Counted from the first letter of the stretch, positions 53,601 to 64,000 are shown. The stretch: 64,000 nucleotides of DNA from Helopsaltes ochotensis (GCA_013400155.1 VXBM01000198.1:110385-174384); one strand, 5' to 3'. Made by a program: numbers and translations. The notes: a model not told the origin generated them from the sequence alone.

Positions 53601-56600
53601 TTTAATCTTCATGAAATGATAAGAGACAAAATCATGATACATAAATGCTAGACATCTAGGGCTATCATATTCTTTCACCATCATAAATATTCAGATGCAA
53701 GATTTAAATACAAAGCAACTCCTATGGCATGCTGCACACCTAAAATTTATTTCTGAAGTTCAACTAACCAGATGCTGTGATGGCCTGAACACTTTTTGAC
53801 CTACATTTTTGCATCTAGTAATTGCTATTTGTTAAAGAGTCATGCAATTAGAAAAACCAAAAAAAACCCAACCAAAATGAATAATCACCTACACTTACCT
53901 CTGGGTTTTGGCTGTAATATTTTTTTGCTTAAATAAAAAAAAGCAATTGCCGCTGTAATATAGTTCATAATTGTGCCAACACGAGCAGGATAAGCCAGGA
54001 CAAATAAACCAAATATATCAAAGAACACAACATTTCCATGTCGATACTCAAAAGATTTTGCCAACTTTTCTGATGTAGCTAGGTATTTTAGGACAGCTAG
54101 AATATTGTCACCTATTAACAGAGTAGATACACAATACAATTATATCAAGATTGATAAATTACCACACAGCATTTTTAATATAACCATTCTGAAAAATTGT
54201 ATAGATATATCCTCAAAAAAGACATGAATACACGAACTATTATTCTCAAACTATTTGACAGTACACACTGAACAGTAGCAGAGAAGGCAACATTCAGACT
54301 TTCAGCCCATAAACTCTTTACTTCTGATATTTAGCACTGGACTTGAAGGCTAACCCATAGAAGAGTTTGTAATTTCCTAATTTTCCTCTTCTTCTCCTCA
54401 CCATTAAGTGACCCCTCCAGGTTTCCATGAATTACCTATGAATTACCTGCCTTTCTTTCCCTACATGATTGTAAAGACAAGACCACTATTTTCCTCTGTG
54501 GCACCAATCACCTCCAGGCACCAATCAGCTTTTCCTTTCAGCCAGTACTACCAAAGCACAGGTAACAGAATGAGAACAGTCATTCTCAATGCGCAGTTTG
54601 CTTTTACTAGACCATTAGAAGTGCTTACTGGCTGTACAGTCTGTTTTGTTTTTGTTTTAATCTGTCATATATTTAGTGAGAAAAGTTCTACATAAAACCA
54701 TCATGACTACTAAAATCATCTTTCCAACAGGAATTTAAGTGTTACTTTCTATCCTGCAGCTAAATTGGTGCAAGGAAGCCTTTAAAACCCTTATTCATGC
54801 AGGTCATCTAAGTTAGCTTCTATATAAACTTGAAGACTGAATACTCAAAATCCTGGAGACATTTAGGATTATGCTAGCTTTTCCTGGGAAATTAAAGGTC
54901 TTAGTAATTTTCTTTACTGTAGTCTGTCAAATAGCCTGCTATGAGTACAATCTGTTGTAGAAAATAAATCCTGTTTACCCAGACTGTGTGCTACCACGTA
55001 AGTTTGTGGTCCATTCTAATACAAAACCCTCTGTTGGCAGATCAGGCTCTATGCCACCAACCTACTTAAAAGCTTCTAATGAGAAACATTAACCAATAAT
55101 GGGACCTAGTGAGATAAAAGCAACACAGAATGCTGAACAATCAGGTATCAATGGATAGATAACAACTTTGATTTGAAAGCAACTGTGGAATCTAATTAAT
55201 GTCGTTGGATGCTGATAAAGTTTATCTTCCCAAGTTGACCAAATATAGTTCCTTTTTATTTAAAATATATGTATTCAGTTAATTCTTTGTTCTTGAGAAC
55301 ACAACCAACATGTACTAAATGTGTAATTAAAATTATTAATTTATCACTACAGCAATCTTACAGCAAAATGAAAAAGCAGCTACAATACTACTCTTTGGTA
55401 AACTACTGAATTCTTAAAATACCAACCTGCTCTCTGAATGGAATCTGTCAAAATTCTGTCCGATGTGTCATATTCTGTATGGTAAATGTAGCCATTTTCA
55501 ATAAAAGCCAAATCAATTCCTACAGAAAGAGAAGCAGCATTTTTAAAAATTATGCAATCCTAAAAGCCCAAAAAACAAATATCTGAAAGCCTCCCATATA
55601 CTTCACAGAAAATATTGTTCTACTTTGTAATCCAGTCATTATCCTTAGAGATAAACAAAACACTCATCTTTGCAGAAAGAAAACTAACAGGACTTGCACT
55701 GTCTTTAAAAGAGAACAGCTTTAAAACATTTTAAAGTATCTGTCTTTTTGCATGTACCAATTCCCGTGACATCTGCATGCAACTGGAGAAGAAACACATG
55801 GAAACACCACATCATCTCAGCTTCAGAAAAGATGCACCAGGTACTTGCCAAATTTACTTGCAACACTTGTTTACTTGCAATACTTAACAAACGGTGCTGA
55901 AAAGTAATAAAAAGCAGCAGTATAAAACTACAGAGCACCTTCTCAAAATACCAGGTGCGCTCTTTGTACTTCTAATGCGTAAGCAATTTCTCAGAGAGCA
56001 GGTCTGAAAACGGTTCACTTCAAAGTCCAAATAAGTTGCTCAAACAAAAGTGTTCACCAAAACCCAAAGGTTATTCCCCTTCATTAGTTATACATTCAGT
56101 GTATCCCATTCACCTGTTCAGCTGCATATGCAAAAAGCTGCTACCTGCAATCTGAATTCCAACAATTTTTGCAAATTAGGTCTCAATTCTGAGTAACAAA
56201 CTAGTTTTTTAACTTAATTTTTTTAAATTGGTTTATAAAAAAAACCCCAAAGGTCAGTGAGAAATCATTTACCATGCAGGTACAATTCTGAACAAAGAAA
56301 ACATTGTACACAATCAGCTACCTTATTTTCAGAATAGAAGCGTACTTCAGAACAGTACAGAACATGCCAGTACAACTGCTTTTTACTAGCAATCAATTCA
56401 AAAACATCACAACCTCTCCTGGACAACAAGGACTTTACAGAAGTTTACAGCCTTTTGAATTGCGTTCACATGGAGTGAACATATCACACTTCTTTCCCAC
56501 TGTTCATTCTCCACAGAAAGGACAGCAACCTGTAAGATTAGCAAAACTAGAAAGCTTCTATCATGTCCTTGATTCTGGAAAAAGACAAACAGAACCTGCC

Positions 56601-59600
56601 AAAACCTCCCAAAAACCAACAACCAAATCCCCCAAACAAAACAATACCACCAGTAAGAAATAAAACCAACCCACAACAACCAAACGAAAACAACAACAAA
56701 AAACCTCCACCAACAAAAAACCCCAACCGAACTAAACCCAAGGGTAATGAAAATGCATTAATGACTATGTCACTATCTCTAAAGTAGATGATTTTGGTTT
56801 ATCAGTTAGATACAGACATTTCATTCCTGCAAGCAGGTTACTAATGTCATGTACCAAACTGTTTCAAAACAGAATATTTAATAGAGTACTGTTAATTCCT
56901 GGAGTATTTTCCTGATTTTCAGGAAACTTTTCTACAATGTGGTTTCTTTTTGGAAAACGTCAGTCATCTAAAAACACCCCTAGCAAACTATATGACAAAC
57001 TCAATCTAAAAACTCTTTTCTTAGGAAAGGAATAGGGGAATTCCCTGCCAGTGTGAGAGACAGATCAAATTTGAGGACATTCACATAGTCAACCACAGAA
57101 CTGCGTCCTTGTTATAAATGTAATGTGTATTGACATGCCTTTTGATAACATACCTGGAACATTGCCAAAATCCCTGTAGATACGGAAGTCTGTATCTGCT
57201 GGGATAATGCCACTCTGAAATATTTCCTGTGCCACCACGGAGGCAAAAGGATGTTTGGCCGCTACTACATATGCTTGTACCAACCAAGGGTTCTCAGGTC
57301 CTAACAAAAGATGAGCAGAAAATTCCCAACAAATAGTTTTTGAACTTCAGTTAGGATATACATCCTCACAGTAACAAATAATGCAAAGTAACTCACTGGA
57401 GATTTAACACTGTTGCCCCACAGAACTTAGAGTAAGTACAATTGTGTTGGACAAATGACTCACACTTGAGAGAAAGAATTAGCTACACTGGGGGGGCAGG
57501 GGGGGAGGCAAACCAAGCCACTGTTGCATCCTGTGTTCTGTGGCAGAGCAGGTAAGCCATGTTCCAAAAGGATCCAGCATTAATGAAGAACTTCTAGCCA
57601 AGCTTCCAATCCATCATGTATGCATCATACATCAATACTGTTGTTTAAAAAAAAGTCTCTCCCCCTAAAGCATTCAGTGCAAGTAAACAGCTAAGCAGCT
57701 TCAGCAGTACAAGAAAGTCCACAGTCCAGCTAGGCTGAGGCACAGGTCTAACTACAGCCCACAAAACACAGAAGTTCTGCTGGTTCCTCAGCAGGAGATG
57801 GGAGTTCTAATGCCAACATCTTCTGCAAAGATTTTAAAAGAACTGCTGGGAAAAAATAAATAGAACATATGAAAGTATTAAGATATATATTATCCAAATG
57901 TTTTTCTCCTTTTTACCTTGATGTAAAAGGGAAACACCGCCTCTATTATTCTGCCCTCTACAGGCTTCCCATCTATGAAGCAACTTCTGTGGGAGTGCTT
58001 TAGCCTGTTAACTACCTAAAGACTGAGAAAAACTTAACTGCTACACAGGACAGGGAAAAAGGCACAGAGGTTCTCTTGGCTTTTGATTATGAGTCATTTT
58101 TAATATTTCTTCAGGTCTGCATCATTTACTATCAAATTATCCTAGTGTAGAAATTGGACACAATGCAAGCTCATACCTGTTTGAAAAACAAGTTCTTTTC
58201 CTCCTACACCTGCTGCCTCCAGGTTAATAAAAGCTCTGATTGACTTGGCCCACTCATGTTGTGTAATGAAGCCGTGACTAGCCTTGATGGGAAAACAAAA
58301 AAAATAGGTCAAATATCTACCAGGCAAGCCTAACTGTTATTTTCCATCATTCAAGACTGCATATAACTTAAGACTGCACAAGGCAGATAACACAAACAGA
58401 TGCAGAAAATGCAAGTCTTCTACTTAAACTAATATAGACAATATTCTTAATTCAACAGGATTTTCCCTTTGAAATAAAACACATTTTCCTCAGAAAAGTC
58501 AGGTAACTAATGAATATTTCAAGAGATAAACACAAGCCATATCTTTCATTTATTAAGATTTTTAATATACTGCTTTGATATATAATTTATAATTCTCACC
58601 TGCAAAATATTTTCTTCTGCACCATTAAATAAGAATATGACAGCATGCTGTAGGGACTCTGATGATTTTGAAAGCGTGTTAAGTATTTCCAGCATCACTG
58701 CACAGCTAACAGCATCATCACTGGCACCTAAAATAATCAGCAAAATAATAACGCTTACAACAAATGCATAGATTTGCAACAAAGACGGGAGGGAAAGTGG
58801 TTTATGCTGTTTCAGTCACTTAATATAACTGCAGTACAATTGTGTTAAGCTTTAGTATATTTTCTGGTACTGCTTGTACCCTCTGTCTGTACTAGTTGAA
58901 AGCAACAGCTGAGAGAAAAATTATGTTCGGAAGTTGAGCAAGTGAACTACAAGATATCAGATCCAGCACTACTGTTCAAGAAAAGCAGACTAACCAGATT
59001 ACTAGGAAAGCAATGTGATTATTATCTACTTTCCTAAATACAACATGAATAAATAAGGATGTAATTTTCACTAACAGCACTCTCAAATTTTAAAAAACGT
59101 TCCCACACAAGTCACCCTAAAGCGTTCTACACTGTTACAATGCATTCAATTAGAAGGACAACACCTCAAAGTAACATAAAGCCAAGACTGAAAAATAAAG
59201 CTAAGTAAATATCAGAATTCACATCTATAAAAGCCTCTGTAAGGTATACATAATAATAAAAGATTTTCATGATCAGATGCTTTTCATCACTCTTTTTTCT
59301 TTACAGAAACCCCTTTCACTCTAATCTCTGTTGTCTCTGAGTTTCTCATCCAACACTACAATCTCATACCTCCCATGGCCCACTGTTTTTTTATCTTGAT
59401 TAAGCAACTATCTTTTAGTCAAGGTCTCCCATTTTCCCACTTCCCTCACTTTGGTGCAAGCTGTAGCACCTCCCTATCCTGCTCTAGTAAATAAAATTTG
59501 GGATAAAACAGGAATTTAAACCTCATTCCTTTGGGCCTGAGTTGTACACATGTCGCTCACACGCACTGCGATACTGACAAAGGTGTGGTCAGGCCTCAGC

Positions 59601-62600
59601 ATGACATTTAGGTACACCTGTAAGCTGCTCAAAATGTTCAATTTACACATAAAAGAAAAAAAAGAGCAGCTTTTTCAAAGCTTGTCAGCAGGCAAAACTT
59701 AAGCAATATCTGCTATTTTTAATATAAACATAAATCTTAGTCTAGATTTTAGCTTTAGTTTGTTTCGCTGAATAAATAAATTTGAAATCTTTCCAGGACA
59801 CCATTCTCCATCCGATTTCTCAAAAATTATGGCTGTATTCTGACAAAAGCTTTCCTTAGGTCACCATGCAATACTTAACTTAAAGCCCTGATTGTCACAG
59901 GTTTCCACTAATTTCACAGAATACCAAAGAACATTCTGAGTTGGAAGGGACCTTAATTGCTACCCAAATTTATCAGGAGTCTGCTCTTAGCCACACTGAG
60001 TTATTTAAAATGCTGTACTGAAAACTCGGCAGATGTGTACAGTTTACAGTGAGGTTAGTCATTTACCTGCCTTGCTGTGAGGCTAAGAAAAATAAAAGTT
60101 ATTGGCTTCAAGAGCCATACAGATTTACATCTGAGAAAGCAGCCATGTTGCCACAGACTATTACACAAACTTGCAGAGAAAATATACCCCAACACCTCCC
60201 TCATACACAACAAAACTGACAGGAGGTTGTAACAGATTTTAAAGCAGATTTAAAGGTGTCGGTAACCTAAGAAAACCACATTATGTCTGCAATGCTAATT
60301 TCAAGGATGTTTTTGCCATGGAGTTTTATCAGAAAAGAATCAAATAGGCCACATAAACTTGAAGAGCAGTAGAATCATAACAACAAGACATGTTTTACGA
60401 CTTTACAGTTTATGTTTTTTCCTTCACAAGGAACACAGGCCTTCTAAAATTAATGATTTACTGAGGTTTGCTTCATGCATTTTGTACATATAAGCCCCAC
60501 AAGCAGATTGTATTTTATTGTCTTTCAAATTTATTACTTGCTGATCTTTGCATCATGCTGATTCTGGTTAAAAGCCCACCTTTCTCATAATAAAAAAATG
60601 TCTGTAAGCAAACAGCAACGGGAAAAGGAGAAAACAAAAGGTTCTAGCTTAGGTAATGTGCAAGTGGCATACTAAGAAAACAAAAGGCAAAGCAGCTCCT
60701 TGCTGCTATAAAGGGCTAGGCTGCTTTGTGATTAATAACAAGCACACTGTCTGATTTCTAGTTCCTCTGCAGATTTCTGTAAAATCCTATAAAAACCACT
60801 CTTATGTTTTTGGCACTTCTGTGCAAGGTTGGTGAAATATTTTAGTGTCTGAGTAACTGTAAAGGAAATAACTTATATAAATACAGTCCTCATTTATAAT
60901 CCTAAGAAGCTGACACACAATTTATATAGGACATCAATTTGAAAACAATTTTTAATTATCATAGTACTATGCTAGTAAAATATTCTAAGTCTAGGAAGAC
61001 ATACATAGACCATACATACAGTAATTAGCATCTCTGCAGTTCCTCAATTACTGAGCATAATAATCATGCCTTTATTAACCTTAATTTAGAAACTCATGTT
61101 GTACAAATATGATTGAGGAGAAAGAGAAGTTATGCATAGTATTTTATGGACAGAGAAACGGTAGAAGGAGTCCAGAAAAAGCTTTGTTTCTCAGCTAATA
61201 CTCAACTGTTTCCTAAATAATGAACACTAGTTACATATGCCGAATAACAGAAGGTTCACCAGCAAAAAATAAAATAATGCATGGGATGTAAATGAAGAAA
61301 CTCAAGTAAAAACTAGATCGTTGGTGAGTTGCCACGTGTGGGTGTTTTTCAACTGTATGAACAGACACACAGCTGTAGCTGAGTGTTACAACAAATTTTG
61401 TGATTCAGATCCATACTTTCCTGGCTTTGTTCAACCCACAAATTTACAAAGCAGTTTACACCCTTGCTGCAATGACAATTTAACAGGATTAGATTCAAAA
61501 ATAGAGTAACAAGAGTAAGAGAGTACACAACAATGACACTAAAACTAATAGTAAAAGATATATACACTGCTAAGGTGAAGTACCCCAGCCTTAGATCACT
61601 ACAGTCTTTTGAGACAGAAGCTTTGAATGTGGATAGAAAAAATCTGACATATCTTAAGCATATTAGACTGAAAATCTGAGATGCCAGCAAAGGGAGGGCA
61701 AAACAGACTCATTAGTGGGGCTGGGCATATGGCACAAAGCATCCTGTGAAAGAAAAACCAGGATTAAATCGGTACAGAAGTATGAAAAGATCTGGACAAT
61801 AGGTGGAAACAGGACATGAACTATATGCATAACCAGTGAGTTATAAGAAGGGCGGATATAACCAAACTTTCCAATCTAAATAAGCATCTGTAAATTGCTG
61901 TCTACCAGAAAGTGCGAGTGAAATCCTGAGTTATTACAGGACTAACCTGTCACTCTAAACAATGAATTTCACTGAGACCAAGCTGACTAGTTGACACATG
62001 CATTATTCCGATGTTGCTACTTGGTAGGAGAAATCCATGAGCCAAGCTCTGTGGCTCATGCAACACACAGAAACATGGAACAAACACACAGACCTACCCG
62101 GGGTATTTGGTACGGAATCAAAGTGACAATTGGATAACACTGCATGCTCGGCTCCATTGCGAGGTTCCAGCTTCACAACCACATTGGTTATGTTTGCATA
62201 GTAACTAGTAAATCCTCCTAAAAAGTCAATGCTGAAGGAACCTGTGGGCCTCTGTATGTCTACAGATATCTTGTGAGCATCTGTGCTTTCTCTTTCTATT
62301 CCCCTAATTTGTTCTAAGAGGTAGTTAACTGCAAGAACTTCATTTTCCGGACTTCCAACTGTTCTGGGTCCAATTGCTGTAATGTTGTCAAGATATCCCC
62401 TGTAAGACATAAATTAAAACGTAAGCATCAATACATCGAACATTTAGTATGTAAGTTATCTATAACTGTAACATTTTTATATATGGTTCTATTTCAAAAC
62501 TCAAACTAAGCAGAAGAGGCTAAAGCCAGTTAGATGGTAACTTGTAAAGGGCATACAGGCCGGATCTTTACTCAGGACTCCTTATCTTAACTATCATGAT

Positions 62601-63038
62601 ATTAAGCCATTGTATTGGTTTTCTGATCTAAACATATAATTCAAAAAGAAACAGAAGGGTGAATGAAGAAGCTAAAGACTTTTACCTTTAATGAGGTTCT
62701 GTACATGCATACATGTTTTAGCAAGACATACACCTGATGTGTTAACTGAAACTGAAATTACAGTGAGAGTTTTAGTCTTCCCGACGCCTCGGCAACACAA
62801 GAACTAAAAATTCGCAAAGAAGCTTCCCGAGACAGTAAGCACTACACGACACTACTAGAACTAAACTATGGGGGACGCGCTGTTCCATCAGCTCCGAGCT
62901 CTCGCCAGGGCAGAGCACGATACGACCCCTCTGCCAGGGTCCGCCACCCACCCGGCCCCGCCGTACCTGGCGCGGGAGGCGCTAAAGTCGCGGGGCCCGG
63001 CGGCGGCGGGCGAGCGGCTCAGCAGCTGCCGGTGCGAC
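44872..63038 (-). CDS. ERMP1: ERMP1, endoplasmic reticulum metallopeptidase 1 (start missing in gap)
   Basis: ERMP1 (Felix-ina) is a multi-pass ER membrane zinc peptidase of family M28; its domain is expected on the luminal side. The call rests on clear similarity to human ERMP1, recalled rather than searched. Fifteen exons on - join to 2449 visible bases, 815 residues and a TGA stop in one frame. Adding the roughly 89 residues lost in the gap gives about 904, the human length. The M28 zinc site is intact: HFDS (exon 2, about residue 205), ASDD (exon 3), GAEE with the catalytic Glu (exon 3), NLEA (exon 4) and YHT (exon 6). A block of hydrophobic membrane segments spans exons 7-11 (about residues 400-690), followed by a C-terminal luminal-type domain in exons 12-15. 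The first membrane helix falls in the gap. All introns are GT-AG. No frameshift or internal stop is seen. It converges on RIC1. Confidence 0.97.
46181..46344 (-). CDS. ERMP1: ERMP1 exon 14, CpG-rich
   Basis: Encodes PSHISLYVRPHTGSSLSRWS to LRAAPWHFWVELT (about residues 796-850). It uses G/C-ending codons heavily and is rich in CpG, unlike all neighbouring exons. Two open frames on + here are shadows. Confidence 0.95.
46844..46959 (-). CDS. ERMP1: ERMP1 exon 13
   Basis: 116 bases encoding KNWYLPAPDILPRSPIHFKL to VRLNFEVS (about residues 757-795). Starts and ends with one base of a split codon. Confidence 0.95.
47655..47857 (-). CDS. ERMP1: ERMP1 exon 12, weak donor
   Basis: 203 bases encoding HTSRRFHDINGNVVKSDSGI to WILPVHFMF (about residues 690-757). 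The donor that reproduces the human protein length is GTTCGT, with T at +3. A second GT (GTGAAC) lies 6 bases further and would add two residues. Confidence 0.9.
48344..48496 (-). CDS. ERMP1: ERMP1 exon 11
   Basis: 51 codons encoding INFIYLVKSTKTTLVTLTTV, the last membrane segment, then NPKPKRVFLQ (about residues 639-689). Confidence 0.95.
49142..49332 (-). CDS. ERMP1: ERMP1 exon 10
   Basis: Encodes ATIKFIVMYMLGMFVPYLYM to FTMILSSYF (about residues 575-638), with two hydrophobic segments around GRSGSEIPPD, which matches human. Confidence 0.95.
49878..50052 (-). CDS. ERMP1: ERMP1 exon 9
   Basis: 175 bases encoding NVNEQYLGDVFFDASLLIWS to WVAFPLLTKLMIHKEFSQK (about residues 517-574). Donor GTATGG. 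Confidence 0.95.
50562..50634 (+). repeat. TAA microsatellite
   Basis: About 24 uninterrupted AAT/TAA units. It lies in ERMP1 intron 8, where the sense strand reads TTA. Confidence 0.97.
51074..51107. repeat. Perfect 24-bp palindrome with repeated core
   Basis: 51074-51097 (AACATTAACTGTACAGTT plus AATGTT) is a perfect inverted repeat without spacer. Its 10-bp core ACTGTACAGT (51081-51090) recurs at 51098-51107, 17 bases on. Confidence 0.95.
51565..51592. repeat. Duplicated 12-bp palindrome, perfect hairpin
   Basis: TGAGGTACCTCA occurs at 51565-51576 and again at 51581-51592, separated by TCTG. Each copy is its own reverse complement, so the pair can fold as a 12-bp stem with a 4-base loop. 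Confidence 0.95.
51819..52400 (-). mobile_element. CR1 LINE fragment, antisense to +
   Basis: About 580 bases. The left end (AGAATAATCACAAAGTTGTT then TAGGTTGGAAAATACCTTTG) is the reverse complement of a CR1 3' end. The body includes words familiar from avian CR1 such as CTTGTCCTGTTGCTTGTTGC, GGGGCCCAGAACTGAACACA and CCTTCTTGGCCACCTGGGCA. It is in sense orientation to ERMP1. Short open frames within it are remnants of no function. The right edge is approximate. Confidence 0.9.
52640..52860 (-). CDS. ERMP1: ERMP1 exon 8
   Basis: 221 bases encoding IHNLKKLLTAFSLTLTSWVC to LVHMLAKKFFYK (about residues 443-516), with two hydrophobic segments and ALSWYTHFYVSVSLYG between them. Confidence 0.95.
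53152..53286 (+). repeat. A/C-rich low-complexity tract
   Basis: AACCAAACAAAAAAC and AAAAAACCCCC-type words in ERMP1 intron 7, about 130 bases. The sense strand of the gene is therefore G/T-rich here. The open frames across it are translations of low-complexity DNA. Confidence 0.85.
53899..54111 (-). CDS. ERMP1: ERMP1 exon 7
   Basis: 213 bases encoding DNILAVLKYLATSEKLAKSF to SKKILQPKPR (about residues 372-442). Covers the end of the peptidase domain and the first membrane helices after it (DIFGLFVLAYPARVG). Confidence 0.95.
54112..55426 (-). other. ERMP1: ERMP1 intron 6
   Basis: About 1.3 kb with nothing recognisable. Confidence 0.65.
55427..55519 (-). CDS. ERMP1: ERMP1 exon 6, zinc-ligand His
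   Basis: 93 bases encoding IDLAFIENGYIYHTEYDTSD to DSIQRA (about residues 341-371). The YHTEYDT motif carries the last M28 zinc ligand (His). Donor GTTGGT is weaker than average. The exon is too short to appear as an open frame. Confidence 0.94.
55520..57153 (-). other. ERMP1: ERMP1 intron 5
   Basis: About 1.6 kb. It holds the A/C-rich block at 56584-56746 and otherwise nothing recognisable. Confidence 0.65.
56584..56746 (+). repeat. A/C-rich low-complexity tract
   Basis: CCAAAACC, AACAACC and AAAAACCCC-type words with few G or T on +, about 160 bases, in ERMP1 intron 5. Proline/Asn-rich open frames across it are artefacts. Confidence 0.85.
57154..57300 (-). CDS. ERMP1: ERMP1 exon 5
   Basis: 147 bases encoding PENPWLVQAYVVAAKHPFAS to RIYRDFGNVP (about residues 292-340), within the M28 domain. 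Donor GTATGT. Confidence 0.96.
58177..58282 (-). CDS. ERMP1: ERMP1 exon 4
   Basis: 106 bases encoding ASHGFITQHEWAKSIRAFIN then LEAAGVGGKELVFQT (about residues 257-291). The Glu in NLEA is an expected zinc ligand. Confidence 0.96.
58600..58727 (-). CDS. ERMP1: ERMP1 exon 3, catalytic residues
   Basis: 128 bases encoding ASDDAVSCAVMLEILNTLSK to FLFNGAEENILQ (about residues 214-256). Contains the bridging Asp (SDD) and the GAEE pair with the general base. Confidence 0.96.
58728..62097 (-). other. ERMP1: ERMP1 intron 2
   Basis: 3.4 kb, the largest ERMP1 intron. It holds one short CR1 remnant near 59912-60005. I recognise nothing else; open frames at 61321-61690 on both strands have no features of real proteins. 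Confidence 0.75.
59912..60005 (-). mobile_element. CR1 LINE remnant
   Basis: TTCACAGAATACCAAAGAAC then ATTCTGAGTTGGAAGGGACC matches the reverse complement of a CR1 3' end. Only about 90 bases are recognisable and the right edge is uncertain. Confidence 0.7.
62098..62399 (-). CDS. ERMP1: ERMP1 exon 2, start of M28 domain
   Basis: 302 bases encoding GYLDNITAIGPRTVGSPENE to HFDSVPNTP (about residues 114-213). Contains RPTGSFSIDFLGGFTSYY, nearly identical to human, and the HFDS zinc-ligand motif. An in-frame ATG in the intron just before it is not the start, because exon 1 joins in frame. Confidence 0.96.
62868..63038. promoter_or_regulatory. ERMP1: Edge of ERMP1 CpG island
   Basis: Sharp rise in G+C and CpG from about 62868 to the gap, covering the start of intron 1 and the end of exon 1. 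This is the expected downstream half of a CpG-island promoter. The transcription start itself is in the gap. Confidence 0.65.
62967..63038 (-). CDS. ERMP1: ERMP1 exon 1, 3' part only
   Basis: 72 bases at the gap edge, read on - as HRQLLSRSPAAAGPRDFSAS then RA before donor GTACGG at 62966. It aligns without gaps to the human segment ending FDALQARDYLE, and phase 2 joins exon 2 correctly. The remaining N-terminal residues, about 89, lie in the Ns. Intron 1 is only 567 bases. Confidence 0.85.
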
Positions 63039-63832
63039 NNNNNNNNNNNNNNNNNNNNNNNNNNNNNNNNNNNNNNNNNNNNNNNNNNNNNNNNNNNNNN
63101 NNNNNNNNNNNNNNNNNNNNNNNNNNNNNNNNNNNNNNNNNNNNNNNNNNNNNNNNNNNNNNNNNNNNNNNNNNNNNNNNNNNNNNNNNNNNNNNNNNNN
63201 NNNNNNNNNNNNNNNNNNNNNNNNNNNNNNNNNNNNNNNNNNNNNNNNNNNNNNNNNNNNNNNNNNNNNNNNNNNNNNNNNNNNNNNNNNNNNNNNNNNN
63301 NNNNNNNNNNNNNNNNNNNNNNNNNNNNNNNNNNNNNNNNNNNNNNNNNNNNNNNNNNNNNNNNNNNNNNNNNNNNNNNNNNNNNNNNNNNNNNNNNNNN
63401 NNNNNNNNNNNNNNNNNNNNNNNNNNNNNNNNNNNNNNNNNNNNNNNNNNNNNNNNNNNNNNNNNNNNNNNNNNNNNNNNNNNNNNNNNNNNNNNNNNNN
63501 NNNNNNNNNNNNNNNNNNNNNNNNNNNNNNNNNNNNNNNNNNNNNNNNNNNNNNNNNNNNNNNNNNNNNNNNNNNNNNNNNNNNNNNNNNNNNNNNNNNN
63601 NNNNNNNNNNNNNNNNNNNNNNNNNNNNNNNNNNNNNNNNNNNNNNNNNNNNNNNNNNNNNNNNNNNNNNNNNNNNNNNNNNNNNNNNNNNNNNNNNNNN
63701 NNNNNNNNNNNNNNNNNNNNNNNNNNNNNNNNNNNNNNNNNNNNNNNNNNNNNNNNNNNNNNNNNNNNNNNNNNNNNNNNNNNNNNNNNNNNNNNNNNNN
63801 NNNNNNNNNNNNNNNNNNNNNNNNNNNNNNNN
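63039..63832. other. Assembly gap (794 Ns)
   Basis: Unknown bases. It must contain the rest of ERMP1 exon 1, the 5' UTR and the core promoter if the assembly is correct. Open frames drawn across it are meaningless. Confidence 0.99.
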
Positions 63833-64000
63833 TCATTTTCTGCCCGTTGTCCTCTTCTCTTCTGCCCTGTTGTCCTGTTGCTCAGAACCACTGAGAAGAG
63901 CCTGGTCCATCCTCTTGGCATGCTGCCTTTGAAGACTTACACTGATAAGTTTGCCTCACAGTCGTATTTTCTTGAGGCTGAGCAGGCCTAGCTCTCTCAG
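63833..64000 (-). mobile_element. CR1 LINE fragment at the window edge
   Basis: GTTGTCCTGTTGCTCAGAAC then CACTGAGAAGAGCCTGGTCC and the end CTGAGCAGGCCTAGCTCTCT match the antisense body of avian CR1. It continues beyond the window and starts at or in the gap. Confidence 0.85.

Noticed and set aside
57490..57510. G-rich run as a G-quadruplex
   Set aside because: It is dominated by two long G runs with short A/C breaks in an AT-rich intron, and four well-spaced tracts are not clear.
62003..62410. ATG at 62408-62410 as the ERMP1 start
   Set aside because: It lies in the intron side of the acceptor. The exon 1 fragment at 62967-63038 joins in frame and matches human.
62868..63991. Frames of 284-354 codons at the right edge
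   Set aside because: They are almost entirely unknown bases in the gap.
1..64000. CRISPR arrays, operons, prophage, or a novel defence or biosynthetic system
   Set aside because: The window is spliced vertebrate DNA with two known genes. The only tandem repeats are microsatellites and low-complexity tracts.

Overview
This window is vertebrate nuclear DNA, most likely from a bird and probably a songbird. It is AT-rich and dominated by introns. The repeats are CR1 LINE fragments with the typical avian CR1 3' end, plus a long LTR-like element of a type I associate with passerine genomes. Two protein-coding genes lie tail to tail, RIC1 on + and ERMP1 on -. The same neighbours in the same orientation occur on human 9p24, and that segment is Z-linked in birds, so the Z chromosome is the likely origin. 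The species and Z placement are inferences from known synteny; nothing in the window proves them.

Bases 1-2207 are the end of RIC1 intron 1. RIC1 exons 2 to 26 run from 2208 to 37083 on +. I placed 25 coding exons by homology and splice sites. They join to 4119 bases in one open frame (1372 codons plus stop). Exon 1, about 48 codons in human, lies upstream of the window. A 3' UTR follows to about 38.7 kb, with a proximal and a distal poly(A) signal. About 3.4 kb of intergenic DNA follows, holding a probable solo LTR at 39202-40131.

ERMP1 is read on - from the right edge back to a stop at 44872-44874. Its 3' UTR probably extends to about 42.1 kb. Exons 2 to 15 are complete. Exon 1 is only partly present (62967-63038) because an assembly gap of 794 Ns (63039-63832) covers its start and the promoter. 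The visible coding sequence is 815 codons in one frame; about 89 N-terminal residues are missing compared with the human protein. Beyond the gap is a CR1 fragment.

RIC1 is the larger subunit of the RIC1-RGP1 exchange factor for RAB6A at the Golgi. ERMP1 is an endoplasmic reticulum membrane metallopeptidase of family M28. They are neighbours by ancestral synteny, and I see no sign of a shared pathway.

I found no previously undescribed gene system. The points worth a second look are local: two tandem NAGNAG acceptors in RIC1, a weak tandem donor in ERMP1, unusual perfect palindromes and a hairpin in ERMP1 intron 8, an internal CpG-rich exon, an unstable-looking TA/GATA region in RIC1 intron 3, a strand-asymmetric base composition that appears to switch between the genes, and the missing ERMP1 promoter.
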